From positions 1 through 35,434 of the forward strand of contig CAMWRW010000016.1 of NCBI GenBank assembly GCA_947176755.1: a stretch of DNA of 35,434 bases, read 5' to 3'. Below, in pieces: positions 32,552 to 35,434 of this stretch. The stretch comes from an uncultured Porphyromonadaceae bacterium. Lineage in GTDB: Bacteria > Bacteroidota > Bacteroidia > Bacteroidales > Muribaculaceae. The notes below the pieces were generated by a model. The model ran no database searches. It saw only the letters and a program-made list of their open reading frames with translations, and was not told the DNA's origin. The position numbers were made by a program, and so were the translations under genes. Numbering within the stretch: the stretch's first letter is position 1; each line of letters opens with the position of its first letter.

Positions 32552-32558
32552 TACCACT

Positions 32559-33506
32559 ATGAAAAAGTCTGTTTATCTTATTGTATCCGCCCTTTTTGGC
32601 GTTCTCTCTGCTGTCGCGCAGACTTATGAGTTCAAGCCGATAAAAGGGTTCCAGGATTCCACCAACGACCGTCTTGAAGCATTCCTTGAATCAACGGTGC
32701 CAATGAATACCCGTAAAGTAGCTGTCTTCGACTGCGACGGGACTCTCTTCGGGCAAGCTCCTTACTACCTCGCTGACGAAGCGCTCTACGACTTCGCCAA
32801 GAGGAATTATGAAGGGAAGACTGATTCCCTCTCTGTAGCCAAGATGAAGATTGTGGACCAGCTGCTGCATGGCGACAATGTCGGGGTAGACTTCGTGCAA
32901 AATCGGGTGCGCTTCCTCAGCGGACTGACCGCCGACCAGATTCAGGCCATGGGGAACGATATGTTTCATCAGAAATATCAGAACAAGATGTATCCTGAGA
33001 TGAAGGCGTTAATCGCCAATCTTGAGAACTTCGGTTTTGAGGTGTGGATTCTCTCAGCATCGCCCGAACTTCTGTATCAGCGATTCTGTGCCGAACAGCT
33101 CGGTCTTCCGGCCGACCGTATCCTCGGAGTCAAGTCAAGAGTAGGAGAGGGGAATGTCGTGACAGACGAATTGGTATTCCCGGTGTCGCAAGATGAAGGG
33201 AAAGCAGACGTGGTGCGCACGTTCATCAAGGCCGATCCTTTATTCGTCGGAGGAAATTCTCGCGGAGACCTTGAGATGATGAATACGTCCGTGGGGCTGA
33301 AAATCATGATAAATCCTGACGACAAGAAGCCGGAAAAAGTAGCTGACGGAAAGACGATAAAGCAGTATTGGGAAGAAGATCCACGCTGCATTATAGAATA
33401 TTGCAACGATGTGCCCACAGAAGGGATTACTTACGTCACAGAGGAATGGGGCGTCAAGAACAACGCCACGAATGCGAAGCCATCGGAGGTGGTGATCAAC
33501 TATTAG
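32559..33506 (+). CDS. Exported HAD-superfamily phosphatase
   Basis: This is a 315-residue HAD phosphatase with a signal peptide (MKKSVYLIVSALFGVLSAVAQ), so it acts in the periplasm or is anchored outside. Motif I is FDCDGTLF (Asp58 nucleophile, Asp60), motif II is the Ser in WILSASPELLY, and motif IV is GGNSRGDLEMM with Asp237. The fold resembles the phosphoserine phosphatase / PF12710 group, which includes exported phosphorylcholine phosphatases. It follows glpF by 55 bp filled with tandem repeats. Releasing glycerol or another alcohol from a phosphate ester for GlpF-GlpK would fit, but is inference. Confidence 0.88.
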   Translation: MKKSVYLIVSALFGVLSAVAQTYEFKPIKGFQDSTNDRLEAFLESTVPMNTRKVAVFDCDGTLFGQAPYYLADEALYDFAKRNYEGKTDSLSVAKMKIVDQLLHGDNVGVDFVQNRVRFLSGLTADQIQAMGNDMFHQKYQNKMYPEMKALIANLENFGFEVWILSASPELLYQRFCAEQLGLPADRILGVKSRVGEGNVVTDELVFPVSQDEGKADVVRTFIKADPLFVGGNSRGDLEMMNTSVGLKIMINPDDKKPEKVADGKTIKQYWEEDPRCIIEYCNDVPTEGITYVTEEWGVKNNATNAKPSEVVINY

Positions 33507-33534
33507 AAATCAAGAGGTAATCGATGAATGAAAG

Positions 33535-33575
33535 GTTCGCCGGCGCCCGGGAAAAGTCTCGGTGTGCCGGCGAAC
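33535..33575. other. Long-loop inverted repeat downstream of the HAD gene
   Basis: GTTCGCCGGC (33535-33544) and GCCGGCGAAC (33566-33575) are perfect complements with a 21-nt loop, between the converging HAD and SIMPL genes. There is no T tract, so a terminator role is uncertain. Nothing else stands out in 33507-33650. Confidence 0.5.
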
Positions 33576-33650
33576 TAAATTACGGACTTGCCGACCTTCA
33601 ATGGTAAGGAGCAGGGTCGGATTGTATCTGACGGATGGACTTCTGAAGAA

Positions 33651-34361
33651 TCAGTCTTTGAGATAGAACTGAATTGAAGAAACGACACGGACCTGCTTGA
33701 TGTAGGGGGTATACTGGTCGCGGTCTTCAATGGTGAACTGTCCCTGTGAGGCTGTCCGGATTTTTCCAAGTTTGCTTTGGGAATCCTCTGCAAACTTGTT
33801 GGCCGCCTCGCGGGCATTTTGGGTGGCTTCGGCTATCATTGCCGGCTTTATTTTATTGAGACCGGTGAATTCATAGACGGTCTGATATTGATAATCTCCG
33901 GCCACGATGGCTATCCCTTGCTTGAGAAGTTCTGTCTGGCGTTCAATTAATTGTCTAACCTTGTCGACATTCGAGGAGGTCACAACAACGACATTTGTGA
34001 CGTTATAGCGAAATGGAACGTTGTTGGATGAATATTGGTCGGCCTGCAGGTCGAGCACCTTGGGGGCATCCACCGAGATTTCTGATTCCTGAATGCCATT
34101 TTGTTTCAAAAAGGCCATGATGGCTGCATTTGTACGCTCTATGTTGGCATAGATGGTCGGAAGGTCGTTACCAACCTCTTTGCTGACTATAGGCCAGGTC
34201 ACCTTGTTTGCCTTAACTTCACGCTCTGCCAGACCGCGGACCGTGACCATCCGCTGATTGTCAGTGATGCTGTTGAGACCCTGTTTTACTTGAAGACCGA
34301 GCAGAAAGAGTCCGAAGGCAAGAAGAATGCCGATAATGGTTCCTGAATATGCTTTTTTCAT
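33651..34361 (-). CDS. SIMPL (DUF541) domain protein, membrane-anchored or exported
   Basis: This 236-residue protein has one N-terminal hydrophobic segment (about 8-24), acting as signal anchor or signal peptide. The SIMPL/DUF541 domain follows: VTVRGLAEREVKANKVTWPI, then RYNVTNVVVVTSSNVDKVRQL, ATQNAREAANKFAEDSQ and a closing YIKQVRVVSSIQFYL. Family members (BP26 of Brucella, YggE) are periplasmic and linked to stress, but the molecular function is unsettled. A -7 box lies about 55 bp upstream. A 75-bp duplicate of its 3' end is present at 20858-20932. Confidence 0.9.
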   Translation of the reverse strand: MKKAYSGTIIGILLAFGLFLLGLQVKQGLNSITDNQRMVTVRGLAEREVKANKVTWPIVSKEVGNDLPTIYANIERTNAAIMAFLKQNGIQESEISVDAPKVLDLQADQYSSNNVPFRYNVTNVVVVTSSNVDKVRQLIERQTELLKQGIAIVAGDYQYQTVYEFTGLNKIKPAMIAEATQNAREAANKFAEDSQSKLGKIRTASQGQFTIEDRDQYTPYIKQVRVVSSIQFYLKD

Positions 34362-34417
34362 AATGATACGAATGGGTTGAAAATAATGATCGTATTGAGT
34401 CCGGAGGCTTATTTATA

Positions 34418-34425
34418 CAAAATTA
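34418..34425 (-). promoter_or_regulatory. -7 box for the SIMPL gene
   Basis: On the minus strand TAATTTTG matches TAnnTTTG, 56 bp before the ATG at 34361. No good -33 box is present; the expected place lies inside the hairpin at 34428-34466. Confidence 0.45.
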
Positions 34426-34427
34426 GC

Positions 34428-34466
34428 AAAAATATTATCTCTCCGAACGGGGTGATAATATTTTTT
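34428..34466. other. Long hairpin in the SIMPL/toxin divergent gap
   Basis: AAAAATATTATC and GATAATATTTTT pair over 12 bp, and CTCC/GGGG extends the stem across one mismatch to a GAAC loop. A and T runs at the ends give it the look of a bidirectional terminator, yet the genes on both sides point away from it. Confidence 0.6.
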
Positions 34467-34524
34467 GTAGTAACTATCTTATATTTGAATTTGACTAAAT
34501 AGGATATTAAATATTTACCGTTTA

Positions 34525-34558
34525 TTTACTTAAAAGTAAAATATTTTCTGTAACTTTG
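34525..34558 (+). promoter_or_regulatory. Toxin-antitoxin promoter with overlapping operator palindrome
   Basis: TAACTTTG (34551-34558) is a perfect -7 box 28 bp before the toxin ATG. A perfect inverted repeat TTTACTT-AA-AAGTAAA (34525-34540) lies where the -33 element should be, as expected for an autoregulatory operator bound by the antitoxin. Confidence 0.6.
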
Positions 34559-34586
34559 CGTTTAAAAAGTACAAAACATCTTGATT

Positions 34587-35056
34587 ATGAGCGAAGCAGA
34601 ACTTATACGTCTAAATCATAATAGAAAATGCACCCTCTATTCCATTCAGTTTCTGACCGAAGATGAGGCTGAATATGAGCTTTTTACAACCGTTTTAAGG
34701 AAGATGCAGTCTTCAATGAAGACTTGATGCGCATCACTGATTTGATTGACCGAATCGCCATTTTCGGAGCATTTGAAAGATTGGTCCGTCCTGAAGGCAA
34801 AATGTCCGATAGGGTTGTTGCACTTCCGATAATAAAATCAAAACTGCGACTGTATTGTCTTCGCCTATCTGACGGCATCCTGATACTTGGTAATGGAGGT
34901 GTTAAGAACACTCGCACATATAATGAAAATGATGAATTACGTGGATATGTTGTAACGCTCCAGAATTTTGACAAGCTTATAAAGCAAGGTGAACGAGATG
35001 GAACTATCACAATTACCGAGAATACAATAGAAACCGAAAATACATTTGATATATGA
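34587..35056 (+). pseudogene. HigB/RelE-like toxin gene with a one-base frameshift
   Basis: The gene starts at the ATG at 34587 (MSEAELIRLNHN, CTLYSIQFLTEDEAEYELF). It reaches a TGA at 34725-34727 in its own frame. The -1 frame entered at the T run 34681-34685 reads on without interruption: YNRFKEDAVFNEDLMRITDL, then FERLVRPEGKMSDRV, KLRLYCLRLSDGILILGNGG and on to a TGA at 35054-35056. One extra T in that run, or a -1 slip on it, would give a single protein of about 156 residues. The pattern (FER..RPEGK, LRLYCLRL, ILILGNGG) is that of Bacteroidales HigB-like mRNA interferase candidates. The end overlaps the antitoxin start (ATGA). As read it is probably inactive. Confidence 0.75.
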
Positions 35057-35319
35057 AAACTGGATATGACAGATACGACGCTATGGTTAGGGCAATACCT
35101 CCCCATATTAAAGCTGAGGGGGATTTGGAATTTGCAATATCCACCCGCATATATGAACTTATGACTCAAAAAGGTCTGTCTAAGGCTGAGTTTGCCAGAG
35201 CCGTCGGAAAACGCCCGTGTGAAATAACCAAGTGGCTGAGCGGTCAGCACAATTTCACGCTTTCCACTCTCGCCATGCTGTCCTCATTCTTCGGCCAGCC
35301 GATAATAACGGTCGGATGA
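35053..35319 (+). CDS. HigA-like XRE-family antitoxin
   Basis: This 88-residue helix-turn-helix protein begins in an ATGA overlap with the toxin gene stop. The HTH lies at about 40-75: LSKAEFARAVGKRPCEITKW followed by LSGQHNFTLSTLAMLSSFFG, a typical XRE/HigA core. In HigBA systems the antitoxin gene comes second, as here, and the protein represses the shared promoter. The palindrome at 34525-34540 is a good candidate site. The family call by HTH pattern and gene order is firm; the exact system type is not. Confidence 0.88.
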   Translation: MKTGYDRYDAMVRAIPPHIKAEGDLEFAISTRIYELMTQKGLSKAEFARAVGKRPCEITKWLSGQHNFTLSTLAMLSSFFGQPIITVG

Positions 35320-35332
35320 TATTGCAAATCGG

Positions 35333-35366
35333 TAAGGTTAATAGTGAAATAAGGTTAATAGTGAAA
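35333..35366 (+). repeat. Tandem direct repeat, 17 bp x 2
   Basis: Two exact adjacent copies of TAAGGTTAATAGTGAAA (35333-35349 and 35350-35366) begin 14 bp after the antitoxin stop. The 68 bp that follow to the window end show no recognisable gene. Confidence 0.85.
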
Positions 35367-35434
35367 GAGGTTGATTTATTCACAAGTCAGAAACATAGGA
35401 TTGCTATAAGTTTCTTATGTATGTTCTTCATCAC

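Noticed and set aside
34677..34690. Programmed -1 ribosomal frameshift in the toxin gene
   Set aside because: The T run allows slippage, but the canonical X XXY YYZ heptamer is absent in the zero frame (G CTT TTT) and no downstream pseudoknot is evident; mutation or sequence error is simpler.

Overview
This 35.4 kb window is bacterial chromosome that looks like a gut Bacteroidales, most likely Muribaculaceae or a near relative. The grounds are: (i) promoter candidates of the Bacteroidota type (TAnnTTTG near -7, two of them with a TTG/TTTG exactly 20 bp upstream) and no convincing Shine-Dalgarno sites; (ii) secreted proteins ending in a Por/type IX-like C-terminal sorting domain; (iii) DUF4919-like, DUF1919, DUF3861-like and SIMPL proteins; (iv) an anaerobic glpABC set. 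The genus is inference; no 16S or ribosomal protein gene is present.

Layout. 1-4940 (+): the end of a Cof-type HAD phosphatase, a membrane histidine kinase overlapping it by one base, pheT and a yebC-family gene, closed by a perfect 11-bp terminator hairpin. 5120-11641 (+): a bifunctional rel/spoT gene, a 7TM-HD (PgpH-like) putative c-di-AMP phosphodiesterase, a small membrane protein, an exported DUF4919-like protein with an acidic tail, and a SlyD-like FKBP isomerase with a Cys/His-rich tail, closed by a bidirectional terminator. 11749-17265 (-): upp, recF, a DciA-like DUF721 gene, a 4HBT thioesterase, a CBS-less KpsF-like SIS gene, a TPR gene and ribH form one close-packed minus-strand run starting from a perfect Bacteroidota promoter. 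Beyond ribH, after a strong hairpin, lies a DUF1919 gene split by a run of nine G residues. 17567-18078 (-): tRNA-Tyr and a DUF3861-like gene.

18390-20857 (+) holds an exported alpha/beta hydrolase and an exported S41 peptidase, AT-richer than the core genes. Directly after the peptidase is a 75-bp remnant that matches the 3' end of the SIMPL gene found 13 kb further on. 21346-25514 (+) holds a pair of secreted proteins with sorting domains: a PKD-like protein and a 933-residue RCC1-propeller protein with two duplicated BspA-like leucine-rich modules. 25886-33506 (+) is a glycerol / glycerol-3-phosphate locus, glpA-glpB-glpC-glpK-glpF, followed by an exported HAD phosphatase whose start is preceded by four 8-bp tandem repeats. 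33651-34361 (-) is the intact SIMPL gene. 34587-35319 (+) is a HigBA-like toxin-antitoxin pair whose toxin gene carries a one-base frameshift in a T run.

How it works together: GlpF admits glycerol, GlpK phosphorylates it, and GlpABC oxidises glycerol-3-phosphate to dihydroxyacetone phosphate, probably into menaquinone. The secreted HAD enzyme may feed the route from phosphate esters outside the cytoplasm. Rel and the HD phosphodiesterase put (p)ppGpp metabolism and probable c-di-AMP turnover in one gene cluster. I saw no CRISPR array, insertion sequence, prophage or replication origin. The points most worth a second look are the G-tract switch in the DUF1919 gene, the frameshifted toxin, the SIMPL remnant and the seven-bladed RCC1/LRR surface protein.
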